Shown here piece after piece: positions 26,267-36,092 of a stretch of 64,000 nt of DNA. Origin of the DNA: Sphingobium sp. B2D3C (GTDB taxonomy: Bacteria > Pseudomonadota > Alphaproteobacteria > Sphingomonadales > Sphingomonadaceae); NCBI RefSeq assembly GCF_025961835.1, contig NZ_JAOQOK010000001.1:806001-870000 (forward strand). Reading direction: 5' to 3'. A program made the position numbers and the translations under genes. The notes below the pieces were generated by a model, which worked only from the letters and a program-made list of their open reading frames with translations, ran no database searches and had not been told where the DNA came from. Positions within the stretch are counted from its first letter, which is position 1; each line of letters opens with the position of its first letter.

Positions 26267-27007
26267 ATGTTCGATCTCAATGGAATGACGGCGCTGGTCA
26301 CCGGCGCGAGTGGTGGTATCGGCTCTGCCGTGGCCCGGGCGCTGGCCGCGCAGGGCGCGCGGCTTGCGCTCTCCGGCAGCAATGTCGGCAAGCTGGAGGC
26401 CTTTGCCGCCGAGCTGGGCGGCGATCATGTTTGCGTGCCGTGCGATCTGAGCGATGCGGCATCGGTGGACGCGCTGGTGCCGGCGGCGGTTGAGGCGCTG
26501 AGCGGCAAGCTGGATATCCTCATCAACAATGCCGGCGTCACGCGCGACAACCTCATCCTGCGCATGAAGGATGAGGAGTGGGACACCGTCCAGAAGATCA
26601 ATCTGGAGGCGGCCTTCCGCCTGATCCGCGCGGCGGCCAAGCCGATGATGAAGGCGCGCACGGGGCGGATCATCTCGATCACCAGCGTCGTGGGCGTGAC
26701 CGGTAATCCGGGCCAGGCCAATTACGCCGCCTCCAAGGCCGGTCTGATCGGCATGAGCAAGAGCCTGGCGCAGGAACTGGCCAGCCGGGGCATCACCGTG
26801 AACTGCGTCGCGCCCGGCTTCATCCGCTCGGCGATGACCGACGCGCTCAACGACGCCCAGAAGGACGCCATCCTCTCGCGCATTCCAGCCGGCGCGCTCG
26901 GCACAGGCGAGGATATCGGCGCGGCGGTGGTCTATCTCGCCAGCCGCGAGGCGGGCTACGTCACGGGCCAGACCCTGCATGTGAATGGCGGCATGGCGAT
27001 GATCTGA
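26267..27007 (+). CDS. fabG: 3-oxoacyl-ACP reductase
   Basis: A 246-residue SDR that reduces 3-ketoacyl-ACP with NADPH in fatty acid elongation. ATG at 26267 follows CAGGAGGG. The cofactor loop is TGASGGIGSAVARAL, NNAG is in ILINNAGVTRDNL, and the catalytic residues are in ISITSVVG, the Ser, and YAASKAGLIG, Tyr-Lys. VNCVAPGFI and VTGQTLHVNGGMAMI are the family ending. In many alphaproteobacteria fabG is followed by acpP and fabF; here a terminator and a foreign-looking autotransporter gene follow instead. Confidence 0.96.
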   Translation: MFDLNGMTALVTGASGGIGSAVARALAAQGARLALSGSNVGKLEAFAAELGGDHVCVPCDLSDAASVDALVPAAVEALSGKLDILINNAGVTRDNLILRMKDEEWDTVQKINLEAAFRLIRAAAKPMMKARTGRIISITSVVGVTGNPGQANYAASKAGLIGMSKSLAQELASRGITVNCVAPGFIRSAMTDALNDAQKDAILSRIPAGALGTGEDIGAAVVYLASREAGYVTGQTLHVNGGMAMI

Positions 27008-27148
27008 GTCTTGGCCGGTCTCTGGCGAGATCGGCTGATCCCGGGCTCGTCATCACGGCAGAGCGAGATTTTTTATCGGCAGGCGGAACCCGATGCCGCG
27101 CCGATCATTCCTTCACTGACTGGCTCCCGCCGGTCAGCGGACCCCCTT

Positions 27149-27182
27149 AACGGCGACCTTTCAGAGGTCGCCGTTTTTTTTG
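27149..27182 (+). terminator. intrinsic terminator after fabG
   Basis: AACGGCGACC and GGTCGCCGTT form a 10-bp stem with a 6-base loop, followed by a run of about eight T on the + strand. It stands about 140 bases after the fabG stop. The rest of 27008-27373 shows no gene; its right part becomes AT-richer towards the autotransporter. Confidence 0.9.
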
Positions 27183-27373
27183 TGGCGAGGGTTGGGTGGG
27201 GGCGGTCGGGCCCTGCACCGCCACCTCGAATGTGTCACTTTCCCGGTACAGGCGATTGATATCGATCTTGAACGTGATCGAGAGGCCTATGTCCCGTTTA
27301 CTTTAAATTGAACCCTTGGTTCATTTTGTGAATGAACGGACGCCGCTTGCGTACGATATTTGACGCCTCAATT

Positions 27374-30300
27374 TTACATTGTGAGGCGTATTCCAACGGA
27401 TCCATTGTGTCGGGTTTCGTCCCCCATTTCTCCAGCATAGGTAGCAAACGCGCTTAGCCGTCGGCTTACATCGTAGCTTAAGCCAACGCGGGTCGTCGCC
27501 ATCATCTCCTGCCGCTCCAGTCCAGGGATGCTATAGCTTGCCTCAACGCCCTCGTAGCGAGCCGTTGCGGCACTATTTCGGCCTTTTAGGCGGCGTTGGA
27601 TGCCAATGGCTGCGAAAGGATGGATTTTGTCACTTTCCGCTCTTCCTCCTTCGAGCATGACATCAGCATTCAGGAGCAAGAGGGTTCGCTCTGCCTTTAA
27701 GACTGAAAGAGCAAATGGACTGCTACCAGTCTCACTTAGACTGCCGCGAAGGGTTCTCACCCCAGAAAATCCGATGGATGGGCTCAGGGACCAAGCATTG
27801 CCAAGCGGAACAGCATAAGAAGTTCGCACATCCCCAACCCAATTGCGCAGCGTGTAGCGAGCGGACAGAGCAGTTCCGAGCGGGGTGCGCTCCGTTCGCG
27901 CATGACCTCCGCTGTAAGCTGCAATCGCGCCAATCTTCAGGGCGCCAGCCTGCCACCTTCCTTGAAGGCCAGCAATGAAACCGTTGGATTCTGTGTTGGC
28001 CGCTAATCCCGCTATTCTCTGATGCCCGGTCAGATAACCCGCAAAAACGCCTGCCCAACCCTGCCGCAAATTAATACCGATGCCGGCAAGGCCACCCCAT
28101 GTCTGAAGGCGTGCCCCATCAATGCCGCGCCTGAGATCGTGACTGAATCGGCGGTTATTGCTCAGAATTTGCCCGAAGGTGAAAATGCCGGATCTTGAGG
28201 GAGAGATCCCCTGGGAGCGGGAGGCTTCGATAATCGTTAGAGCGTGCTCGACGCCGAGTTGTTCAGCTGACGCGTAAGCCTCCGCTGAAATCTGCTTGAA
28301 CGCACCGTCATTAGTGGATCCTGACGATGTCAAAAGGCGGGGCACGGCAGCGATCAGACCCGAACTAGCCTCGCCCGATACCAGAACGTTGTTAAAGTAA
28401 TCGATTGACGTGTTGACCTGTGGCGAGAAGCTGATGTCGCTAAGGAAGGTGCCAAGAAGCGACAGTTTCGTGGTCGACTGGCGCAAGAAACCCTGTACTG
28501 TTCCGGCCTTATCTATCGTAGTGAAGCTACCGTTGATCCCACCATCTGCTATGATCAAATCGAGCGTGACGCCGGGCGTTAGTGGACGATCCCCGTCCAA
28601 TCGAAGCGTAGCATTGGGCGCTATGGTCAAGCTACCGGAAATGAGCAATAAGTCGCTGACGCCGGTATCAATTTCGAAGAGACTGGTTGACCCACCCACC
28701 AAGTTGACGTTGCCGTTCACGGTCATCGTACCTGGGGAGGCACCGGGGCTGAGTGTGCCTGCAACATCGAGGTTGCCGACAACGGTTCCAGCCGATCCGA
28801 ACGTGGCGCCTGGCGCGACGCTGATATTCGGCACCGTCAGTCGCGATCCAGCCAAGCCAATGAAACGGCCGCCATTTATGGTCATCGTGCCAAAGTTAGA
28901 CGCGCCGCCATAGCTCGTAACACCTGATTGAATTTCAAGGATATCGAAATTGACGAAGGCTGTGTTGCCAAGTGACAGGGGCGCAGTTTCCGTACCGCTG
29001 CTCGCGATTTCAAGGCGGTCGTTACCGGCCCCGGCATCAAGCGTGCCGGAAAGGCTTTGAGTCCCAGTTAGGCGGACCACATTGTCCCCCGCGCCAAGAT
29101 CGATCCGCCCATCAAAAGCGCCTGCGATAGTGAGCCTTGCGAGGGCGTTCTCCATCATGAGCTTGTCGACGGACAGGGACGCACCAGCGTCAATCTGCAG
29201 AGCTTTACCGGACATGCTAAGTTGCTCGAAGCGCGCCGCTCCGAGTGTGAAGCGTAAAGCCCCAACTCCAGTCGTGTTAAGCAACTCAAATTGCTGCAGT
29301 GCATTGCCGTTGAGCGCGACATCTGTTGTCAGATCTAACGTCGCGATGTCATAGCCAGCGCCGCCGACCACCTCTCCGGTTAGTTGCGCATCCGACATCA
29401 GAAGTACATGGTCATCCCCTTCGCTAAGATTGACGGTGCCGCCGATTTTGCCGCCAGCCTGAACCACGACTTGGTGCGCCCCGCTATCCTCGATCATCAT
29501 GTTGTCGCCAGTTGCGCCCAACGTTCCACTAATTACAAATGGCTGGGTGCCGATCTCTGCGAGCCGCTCGAAACCGATAACTGTTCCGGTCAGAACTGTT
29601 TGAGCCTGATTTCCGAACAATAGCCTGTCGGTACCTTCACCGCCATCGATTGTTCCATTCACCGTTCCGCCATCTGTAAGTAGGAACGTATCATCGCCCG
29701 CGCCGAGAAGAATATTTCCATGAATGGTACCATGATTCTCGATCACGTCATTCCCGTCGCCGAGCAAAATGGCTCCCGTGATTATGCCATTGTTTCGAAC
29801 ATAATCGTCGTTGGCACCCGACATGGTAATGGCGCGACCCAATCCGACTAGCGCCTCGGCATTGATCACACCGTCGTTGGTCAAATCCAATGCCGCGTCA
29901 CCGCCGATCCCGGCAGCAGCTTGCCCGCTCGCCTGAATGAGCCCGGTGCTGCTATTGGTCACTCGGGCGGTCGCCGAGGCGCCGGTAAGCCGAATGGCTA
30001 TGGCAGTTCCCGCAGCAGTTTGCGCGGCAATTATACCGCTGTTTGAGATACTGATGTCATCCTGACTTCCAAGGGTGAAGGTGCCCACATCCAGCGCATT
30101 GGCTAAAAACCCACCGCCATTGGCAGTAATCTGTCCACTGTTGATGAGTTGAATTGAGCCTGAAGCGATATTGTCGGCCGTCCACAACTTGGCACTCATG
30201 CCTCCGTCGATCAGGCCGCTGTTGGTAATGTCGATTGTGTCTGTGCCGCTGATAGTTGCAGCAAGATTCCGCTGGCCAAGGGGACTATTCGCGCTGTTTG

Positions 30301-33300
30301 AGACGATCGTTCCGCTGTTGGCGACTGTAAGCGCATCGGAGCGCGTGAGCGATAGCGCTGGCGAAGTTAGCGCCGCCTTACCGATCGTGCCTTCATTGCT
30401 GAACGTTGCGATATCGCCGACGACCCCTCCGGCGATGAGACCTTTGTTGAGCAGAGACCCCAATCTGGTCTCACTTGCAGAAATGGTATCTGGGTAACGA
30501 AGCATGGTAGAGAGCGATCCATTCACTGCCGCTTCATTCACTGCGGCGCCATCGCCGATCATGTACACATTGTCATCGAAGGAATTCGGGCTAGTCAGGG
30601 TAATGGTCGTCGATTCACCGTCAACTTTGACCAGCCAGTCTTCAAAGTTCAGCGCAGGAGGCGCAGTCAAAGCAAAGGCACCGCTGATGGCGCGAACAAC
30701 ACCATAGATGTCTCGTCCCCCGCCACCATCTATAACGCCGGACACACCGTTCGCGGCATCGATCTGCATGAACAAATCTGCGCCATCGCCGAATCGAAGG
30801 TCACCCGAAATCGTTCCACCGGCAGCAATGTAAGCAGCGCTGTCGTAGGCGCGCAGATTTGCGTTTTGCCGACCCATATCCACATTGCCAAGCACGGACC
30901 CTTCGTTGATGAAGGAGGTCAAATTCCCTTGGATTGCATTGCCGATGCCGCTGGAAATGATGCCGCCTGCCCGATTAATGATCGAGCCTTGGGCATATTC
31001 ATTCACCACCGCGATACCGCCGCTGCTGTCAATCAGACCGGCATTGATGAGCGACCCGGAGCCCAGCGATACCGCGTCTCCACCGACTTGGATGGACCCA
31101 TTATTCACGAACTGCTGAGCGACAAGAACACCGCGCGCGTTTGCGCCGCCGAAAACTTGCTGAATGACACCATTGTTTGTCAATGAGCCGCCCGACATCC
31201 CCGCAGCGCCATTCAGATTGATCGTCCCGTCGTTGGTCACGTCGCCACCAACAATGGCAGTCAATAAAGGATAACTTTGTAGATTGGTGACGTTGATTGT
31301 TCCTGCATTTACGAAGCGGTCGTACATGCCGACTGCGACAACTGCGCCTAGGGAGGTATCGTTCAAACTGCGCGTAACATCGATCAAGCCGCGACTAATG
31401 ATGTCGAGTTCACTGGCTGGACCTACATAACCGCCTGCCATGAACCCATCTATGGCCTGATCCGTGCGTAACGCCGCAAACCCGGACGAAGGAGTAGAAA
31501 TCGTCAAGTCGGCTAGAAGCTCCACACTGCCTTTACCCGCCAGAACCAAGGTTTTCGTCAACGGGTTCGCTGATGTCAACGTCAGCGCGGAGCCGTCGAC
31601 GAGTTCGAACTCGCTGCTGGCAAATGGGCCGATCGCACCGGCGTCGGTCGATGCTGTGCCGCTCACGCGATACCGCAGTCGTGCTCCTTCCGATGCTGAT
31701 ACTGTGCCATTAACACCAGAGAACAGGCCAGCGCCGTTGTTCGACAGATCCGTCATGAAGGTGGCCGCGGAACCAAGGACGAGGTCCCCGTTGAGAATGC
31801 CGCCCGAGCGCGAGATATAACGTCCTCCACCGCTTTCACTGAATTCGACCGAGCCATTAATCGTGCCTGCGTTGATGACGGTTTCGTTAAAAACCGACGC
31901 TGTGATGGCCTTGCCGCCGACCGTGCCGACCACGCCGCCCACTTCGTTAATGAGGGCTCCATAAGCGGTGAGTTGTATCGCGACACCGGCACTGTCGGTT
32001 GCGCGGATCGTTCCCTGATTTGTTAGATAAGTCCCCAACACAACGCCGGCCGTCGCGCCTTCAATGAGACCCGTATTTGTAGAGTTGATGCCGGCACTGC
32101 CGCGCAGTTGGACCGCGGTGTCTCCAATCGATCGGATCGTTCCGCTGTTAATCATTCCGGAGCCGCTGATCGCGACAGCGTTTCTCACCGCCACTATCGT
32201 TCCGCTGTTCTGCAATCCGCCCTGAAATATCTGTACGCCATTTCCGGCAGCATCGATTATGCCCGAATTCGTAACGGAAGAACCATATTGTGCATCGATC
32301 GCCCAGAAACCTGAACCGGTGGTGCGGATTTCGCCTTCATTGATGAGGCGCGGAGCATTGGGTGCGGAAACACTATCGAGTTCGAATGCTTTGTCCGACA
32401 AGACCATAAAGGATCGATTGAGCAGCGTGCCAGCTCCCGTGACGAAAATACTCGCCGGCGCGCTATATCCTTGTTCAAGCGTTAGAGTGCGGTCCTTGTC
32501 GATCAAGGCCCCATAGCGCTGAAAGCCGGGCAGAAGAGCGAGCCCGGTGGTGATTGAGGTATCAGCGTCTACCCGCAGCAGTTGGGTGTTGTTGCCGGTA
32601 CCTGTAGAAATGGGGCCGGTGACGCCTGTTATCGGCGTCGATTGACCGCTGTAACGAACATACAGAGTATTATAACCGGCTCCGAAATAAATGCTCCCTT
32701 GGATAGTACCCAGGGTTGAATCTACCATGGAATTTGCAGGGCCGGTTATGACATTGCCGATGATCGTACCGGCATTCGATAACTGTATGCCACTCGAGCT
32801 TTGAATCGCGATTGCACCCGCCGACTTGATAAGACCGCCGGCCTGATTGTCGATAAAAGCATAGGAAGGCGTGAGGGCGCTGCCGTTCCCATCGTTCACA
32901 ATACTGCCGCTATTGGTCAATTTCTCGATAGTGAAGCTCCGGATCGTTGCTTCGGTCGAGTTGGATTTGATCGTCCCAGTGTTCCGCCAGGTCCCGTAGG
33001 TCAGGGGGAATGACAACGTGGTGGCTTCTCCTGCCGAAAAAGCGCTGGCGTTACCGCCATTGATCACTCCGGCATTGTCGAGCGATGCGACCGGCCCGGC
33101 GATCGTACCGATTATCATGCCTGTCTCGCGGTTTATGACAACATTAAAACCGCTATAAGGAGTCGTGTACCCGTTAACCGTGGAGGCGAGATTGCCTTGT
33201 AGTGAGACGCCACTCGTTCCTTGGATTGTGCCCGCATTATCTATTGAAACGTAGAGGCGCGCATCGGTATTTCCGGCGCTGTGCGCAAGGGAAAGTGCTG

Positions 33301-33724
33301 TCGCGCCGGACAATTGTCCATCGACTGCCACTGTCAACGCCAGATTGGTGGATGGGGCGCTCCAGCGACCGCGTGTACCGCTCATTAGCAAGATGCCAGG
33401 ATTTGCATTGCCCATCGCAGCCCCGGCGATGGAAATGATTGATGTTAGTCGAGGCAAGTCGCCATTAGGTATGTCGATGGCAATAGCAGGGCCGGCGCTA
33501 TTGCTTACTGTGGCGCCCTGGCCAACCACCACGGTCGTATCGCTCGTCGTCACCGTTAGGCCGTTATTGTCGGGGCCAGTGCAGGCGGTGACCTCATTTG
33601 CCGTCGTGGGATCTGGCAGGCACTGTGCCGCCACCTCAGAAGACGCTACTATCGCTATGCAACTGACACCGAAGCACAGCGGTGCGCGCAGCAAGCGGCG
33701 CGAGCGCCCAGCCAGATTTTTCAT
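27374..33724 (-). CDS. giant autotransporter (type Va) with repetitive passenger
   Basis: A 2116-residue outer-membrane autotransporter. A signal peptide (CFGVSCIAIVASSEVAAQ) leads into about 1800 residues of imperfect beta-helix repeats full of NSGTI, NNGVI and LINEG words. From about residue 1845 (GIFTFGQILSNNRRF) a C-terminal beta-barrel of roughly 270 residues follows, with alternating strands such as LQTWGGLAGIGINLRQGW. The last residues are GIRLTM, without the usual terminal aromatic residue, which is slightly odd. The passenger contains no protease or lipase motif that I can see, so adhesion is the best guess. The base composition is lower in GC than the neighbours and codon use is more mixed, suggesting acquisition by transfer. 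No repair gene or toxin-like partner is adjacent. Confidence 0.9.
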   Translation of the reverse strand: MKNLAGRSRRLLRAPLCFGVSCIAIVASSEVAAQCLPDPTTANEVTACTGPDNNGLTVTTSDTTVVVGQGATVSNSAGPAIAIDIPNGDLPRLTSIISIAGAAMGNANPGILLMSGTRGRWSAPSTNLALTVAVDGQLSGATALSLAHSAGNTDARLYVSIDNAGTIQGTSGVSLQGNLASTVNGYTTPYSGFNVVINRETGMIIGTIAGPVASLDNAGVINGGNASAFSAGEATTLSFPLTYGTWRNTGTIKSNSTEATIRSFTIEKLTNSGSIVNDGNGSALTPSYAFIDNQAGGLIKSAGAIAIQSSSGIQLSNAGTIIGNVITGPANSMVDSTLGTIQGSIYFGAGYNTLYVRYSGQSTPITGVTGPISTGTGNNTQLLRVDADTSITTGLALLPGFQRYGALIDKDRTLTLEQGYSAPASIFVTGAGTLLNRSFMVLSDKAFELDSVSAPNAPRLINEGEIRTTGSGFWAIDAQYGSSVTNSGIIDAAGNGVQIFQGGLQNSGTIVAVRNAVAISGSGMINSGTIRSIGDTAVQLRGSAGINSTNTGLIEGATAGVVLGTYLTNQGTIRATDSAGVAIQLTAYGALINEVGGVVGTVGGKAITASVFNETVINAGTINGSVEFSESGGGRYISRSGGILNGDLVLGSAATFMTDLSNNGAGLFSGVNGTVSASEGARLRYRVSGTASTDAGAIGPFASSEFELVDGSALTLTSANPLTKTLVLAGKGSVELLADLTISTPSSGFAALRTDQAIDGFMAGGYVGPASELDIISRGLIDVTRSLNDTSLGAVVAVGMYDRFVNAGTINVTNLQSYPLLTAIVGGDVTNDGTINLNGAAGMSGGSLTNNGVIQQVFGGANARGVLVAQQFVNNGSIQVGGDAVSLGSGSLINAGLIDSSGGIAVVNEYAQGSIINRAGGIISSGIGNAIQGNLTSFINEGSVLGNVDMGRQNANLRAYDSAAYIAAGGTISGDLRFGDGADLFMQIDAANGVSGVIDGGGGRDIYGVVRAISGAFALTAPPALNFEDWLVKVDGESTTITLTSPNSFDDNVYMIGDGAAVNEAAVNGSLSTMLRYPDTISASETRLGSLLNKGLIAGGVVGDIATFSNEGTIGKAALTSPALSLTRSDALTVANSGTIVSNSANSPLGQRNLAATISGTDTIDITNSGLIDGGMSAKLWTADNIASGSIQLINSGQITANGGGFLANALDVGTFTLGSQDDISISNSGIIAAQTAAGTAIAIRLTGASATARVTNSSTGLIQASGQAAAGIGGDAALDLTNDGVINAEALVGLGRAITMSGANDDYVRNNGIITGAILLGDGNDVIENHGTIHGNILLGAGDDTFLLTDGGTVNGTIDGGEGTDRLLFGNQAQTVLTGTVIGFERLAEIGTQPFVISGTLGATGDNMMIEDSGAHQVVVQAGGKIGGTVNLSEGDDHVLLMSDAQLTGEVVGGAGYDIATLDLTTDVALNGNALQQFELLNTTGVGALRFTLGAARFEQLSMSGKALQIDAGASLSVDKLMMENALARLTIAGAFDGRIDLGAGDNVVRLTGTQSLSGTLDAGAGNDRLEIASSGTETAPLSLGNTAFVNFDILEIQSGVTSYGGASNFGTMTINGGRFIGLAGSRLTVPNISVAPGATFGSAGTVVGNLDVAGTLSPGASPGTMTVNGNVNLVGGSTSLFEIDTGVSDLLLISGSLTIAPNATLRLDGDRPLTPGVTLDLIIADGGINGSFTTIDKAGTVQGFLRQSTTKLSLLGTFLSDISFSPQVNTSIDYFNNVLVSGEASSGLIAAVPRLLTSSGSTNDGAFKQISAEAYASAEQLGVEHALTIIEASRSQGISPSRSGIFTFGQILSNNRRFSHDLRRGIDGARLQTWGGLAGIGINLRQGWAGVFAGYLTGHQRIAGLAANTESNGFIAGLQGRWQAGALKIGAIAAYSGGHARTERTPLGTALSARYTLRNWVGDVRTSYAVPLGNAWSLSPSIGFSGVRTLRGSLSETGSSPFALSVLKAERTLLLLNADVMLEGGRAESDKIHPFAAIGIQRRLKGRNSAATARYEGVEASYSIPGLERQEMMATTRVGLSYDVSRRLSAFATYAGEMGDETRHNGSVGIRLTM

Positions 33725-34463
33725 TAAAGCCCCCCCCGAGGTCGAGCCCGGGCCCGACGGAAATATTCGTTCCCTTTCAATAAATTTTGAGCAGCTGTCT
33801 AGGTTAGAGTTCGTCGCGGTGTCTTATTGAACAGGCGCTTTCGCCAATGTAGGGGCCGGGCGAAGGCGGATTGGCGGTCCGTGAGGCTGCCGTGGATTCA
33901 GACCTAAACCAGCGCCAGTTCATCCGTTGCATACGTCACTGAACGCGATCAATCCGCAGTTCGTGCCGCCGTCGATGCAATGGTGCCGAGCCGGGGCGCT
34001 CCGGCGCCTCCTGACAGCACCCGCGTGACAGCGGCGCTTCGACTGCTGCGGTCGCGCTACCGCTCGACATTCTAGGCGCGTTGGCAGCTCGTCGCCCTTC
34101 GCAGGGGACACTGGATGAATAGTTACTATTCTGAAGCGTGAATTCGCTCTCGAACGTCCGAGCTGAGAGCGAGTCCCGCTGGACGCGCTGCAGATACTCA
34201 AATGACTATTGTCTGGAGCAGGCGTTGGCTTCCGTCAACCTGGACAACCGGCTTTGGTCAGTTGTCGCAGACACGTTAAGATCGAGCGTCAGGTGTTTAG
34301 ATCTGACGCACTAGCGACGTGTTTCGCTCCGCTGGGACGGCTTCTAGCGCTCGCCTGGAAGCCAAGGTCGCTCGAAATTTGCAGAAACCACCCCGCAGAA
34401 ATCCGCCAATTCAATTCCAAGGGTAGGAAAATGCATGAGTGGCGTGGTGATACCGGCGGAATA
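33725..34463. other. gene-poor region between the autotransporter and tRNA-Lys
   Basis: About 740 bases with no convincing gene. The left end must carry the autotransporter promoter; the translation start is followed upstream by a GGGGGG-rich stretch with a weak ribosome binding site. At about 33915-34076 a + strand frame stays open for some 50 codons and ends in TAG (YVTERDQSAVRAAVDAM, later TAALRLLRSRYRSTF), which might be a worn gene fragment. Its composition is mixed, like that of a decayed insertion next to a tRNA. Confidence 0.45.
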
Positions 34464-34539
34464 TGGTGAGCCCTGCTGGGTTCGAACCAGCGACCTACTG
34501 ATTAAAAGTCAGTTGCTCTACCGACTGAGCTAAGGGCCC
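34464..34539 (-). tRNA. tRNA-Lys (anticodon TTT)
   Basis: A 76-base cloverleaf on the minus strand beginning GGGCCCTTAGCTCAGTCGG and ending in encoded CCA. The acceptor stem GGGCCCT pairs with AGGGCTC (one G-T pair). The anticodon arm is ACTGA-CTTTTAA-TCAGT, giving anticodon TTT, and the T arm carries GGTTCGAACCC-type sequence. It lies between folK and the autotransporter region, where tRNA genes often mark insertion points. Confidence 0.96.
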
Positions 34540-34613
34540 CCACGCGGGTGTTGCGATCCCCTAAAGGTGCGGGCTCTGGCGGTCAACCGGCTTGGCGGCT
34601 TTTACAGCCGCGA

Positions 34614-35153
34614 TCATCTGGCTGGCTTGGGCTTGCGCAGGCGGGAGGCCAGATGGTGGATGGTGAGGCCGGACACAGGATCTTCTGCATTCGGAGCGAT
34701 CGCGCACAGCGGTTCGAGGACGAAGGCACGGTCTGCGATGGCTGGATGCGGTACGGTTAGACGTTTGCTGCGCACGTTGCCGCCCGACCATAGCAACAGG
34801 TCGAGGTCCAGCGTGCGCGGGCCCCAGCGGCGGTAGCGGCGGCGATGGAAGGTGCGCTCGATGGCCTGAAGCTGGTCGAGCATCGCCAGCGGTGGCAGCG
34901 TCGTGCTCACAATGACTGCCGCATTAGCGTAAGTGCGCGCGGATGGGCCCAGGGGGCGCGAGTCGATGATGGGGGAGGCTCGCACAAGGCGGAGGGGCGC
35001 GAGGTCGAGGGCATCGAAGGCGGCGCGCACGATGTCGCGCGGGCGCATCCCCGCCATCGGACGATTGGCGCCGATGCCGACAGCGTAGATCTGCTCGCCG
35101 GTTCCCGGCGACCGATGGTCGCGCGCCAGAGGGTGGATGCTTGCCTTGTTCAT
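34614..35153 (-). CDS. folK: 2-amino-4-hydroxy-6-hydroxymethyldihydropteridine pyrophosphokinase
   Basis: A 179-residue HPPK, which transfers pyrophosphate from ATP to 6-hydroxymethyl-dihydropterin in folate synthesis. The key motifs are YAVGIGANRP at the N-terminal strand, RRWGPRTLDLDLLLW with the magnesium-binding Asp pair, and LTVPHPAIADRAFVLEPL. An N-terminal extension of about 20 residues precedes the fold, so a later start is possible but no better ATG is placed before the first strand. It overlaps slightly, 5' to 5', with the uracil glycosylase region if that gene's longest start is used; the chosen starts leave 23 bases between them. Confidence 0.93.
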   Translation of the reverse strand: MNKASIHPLARDHRSPGTGEQIYAVGIGANRPMAGMRPRDIVRAAFDALDLAPLRLVRASPIIDSRPLGPSARTYANAAVIVSTTLPPLAMLDQLQAIERTFHRRRYRRWGPRTLDLDLLLWSGGNVRSKRLTVPHPAIADRAFVLEPLCAIAPNAEDPVSGLTIHHLASRLRKPKPAR

Positions 35154-35176
35154 CCGCCAGGGCCTATCCGCAGGGC

Positions 35177-35848
35177 ATGTCCATGACCAGACCTGTTATA
35201 AGCCCCGTGCCCGGCGCCGAACCGGCGCGCGATTGTGCCTTGTGTCCGCGTCTGGTCGCCTTTCGGCAAGCCTGTCGCATCGAGCATCCGGACTGGTGGA
35301 ACAGTCCAATCCCCGCCTTTGGCGATCCGGATGCGCGCATTGTTCTGGTGGGTCTGGCGCCCGGCAAACATGGCTCCAACCGCACGGGGAGGCCGTTCAC
35401 CGGCGATTATGCGGGCGACCTCCTGTTCGCCACGCTGGACAAATTCGGCCTTTCGCGTGGCACATATGAGGCGCGCGTGGATGATGGCCTTGAGTTGGTG
35501 GATTGCGCGATCCTCGCCAGCGTGAAATGCCTGCCGCCACAGAACAAGCCGACCCCCGAGGAAATCCGCACGTGCCGTCCGTTTCTGGATGCGGAGGTCG
35601 CGTTGCTGCCCAAGGCGCGCATCTTCATCGCGCTCGGGCAGATCGCGCATCAATCCGCGGTGAAAGTGCTGGGTGGACGGCTGCCCAAGGCCCGCTTCGC
35701 GCATCTCGCCGAGCACCGGATGCCCGATGGGCGCATGCTAATCGATAGCTACCACTGCTCGCGCTACAATACAAACACCGGGCGGCTGACGGCGGAGATG
35801 TTCGAGGCGGTGTTCGAGCGTGCGCTGGTGTTAAGGGATGGCCTTTAG
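35177..35848 (+). CDS. uracil-DNA glycosylase, family 4/5 type with iron-sulfur cluster
   Basis: A 223-residue glycosylase that removes uracil and perhaps other deaminated bases from DNA. The N-terminal Cys pair C20-x2-C23 and the block KCLPPQNKPTPEEIRTC (Cys spaced 16 residues apart) supply the four ligands expected for a 4Fe-4S cluster. Motif A reads GLAPGKHGSNRTGRPFTGD, which matches the UDGb (family 5) form in lacking the usual catalytic Asp or Glu after the first Gly. The C-terminal motif is YHCSRYNTNTGRL. The start at 35177 avoids overlap with folK. Confidence 0.88.
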   Translation: MSMTRPVISPVPGAEPARDCALCPRLVAFRQACRIEHPDWWNSPIPAFGDPDARIVLVGLAPGKHGSNRTGRPFTGDYAGDLLFATLDKFGLSRGTYEARVDDGLELVDCAILASVKCLPPQNKPTPEEIRTCRPFLDAEVALLPKARIFIALGQIAHQSAVKVLGGRLPKARFAHLAEHRMPDGRMLIDSYHCSRYNTNTGRLTAEMFEAVFERALVLRDGL

Positions 35849-35960
35849 GCAACGCGATGATCGGCACGTTTATCTCTCTGCCATTGCGCTGGTTGGACGA
35901 ACGCTGGGGCGGCTAACCGTGTGCGCGGCTGGCCTTTCGCAACGTGGCGGCTGTTGTGTA

Positions 35961-36068
35961 ATGATCGCGCGCAAGCAAAGCCGATTGCATGCAGCAGACA
36001 TTGCTGACCGGCCTTATCTCGCCAAGCTGAAGGCCCGGCTCAAGAGGCTGGTGAACGCGAGGGACTGA
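35961..36068 (+). CDS. possible small basic protein
   Basis: A 35-residue frame, MIARKQSRLHAADIADRPY followed by LAKLKARLKRLVNARD, with strong basic helix character. It has no clear ribosome binding site and lies in the 244-base gap between the convergent glycosylase and monooxygenase-fold genes. A longer frame from 35838 contains the same C-terminus with an unlikely N-terminal part. I cannot assign a family; it may be chance. Confidence 0.25.
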   Translation: MIARKQSRLHAADIADRPYLAKLKARLKRLVNARD

Positions 36069-36092
36069 AAGCCACCGCCGCGCTCGCCGGGT

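Noticed and set aside
34209..34469. An 86-codon + strand frame running into the tRNA
   Set aside because: Its end overlaps the tRNA gene, composition is not gene-like and no start signal is seen.
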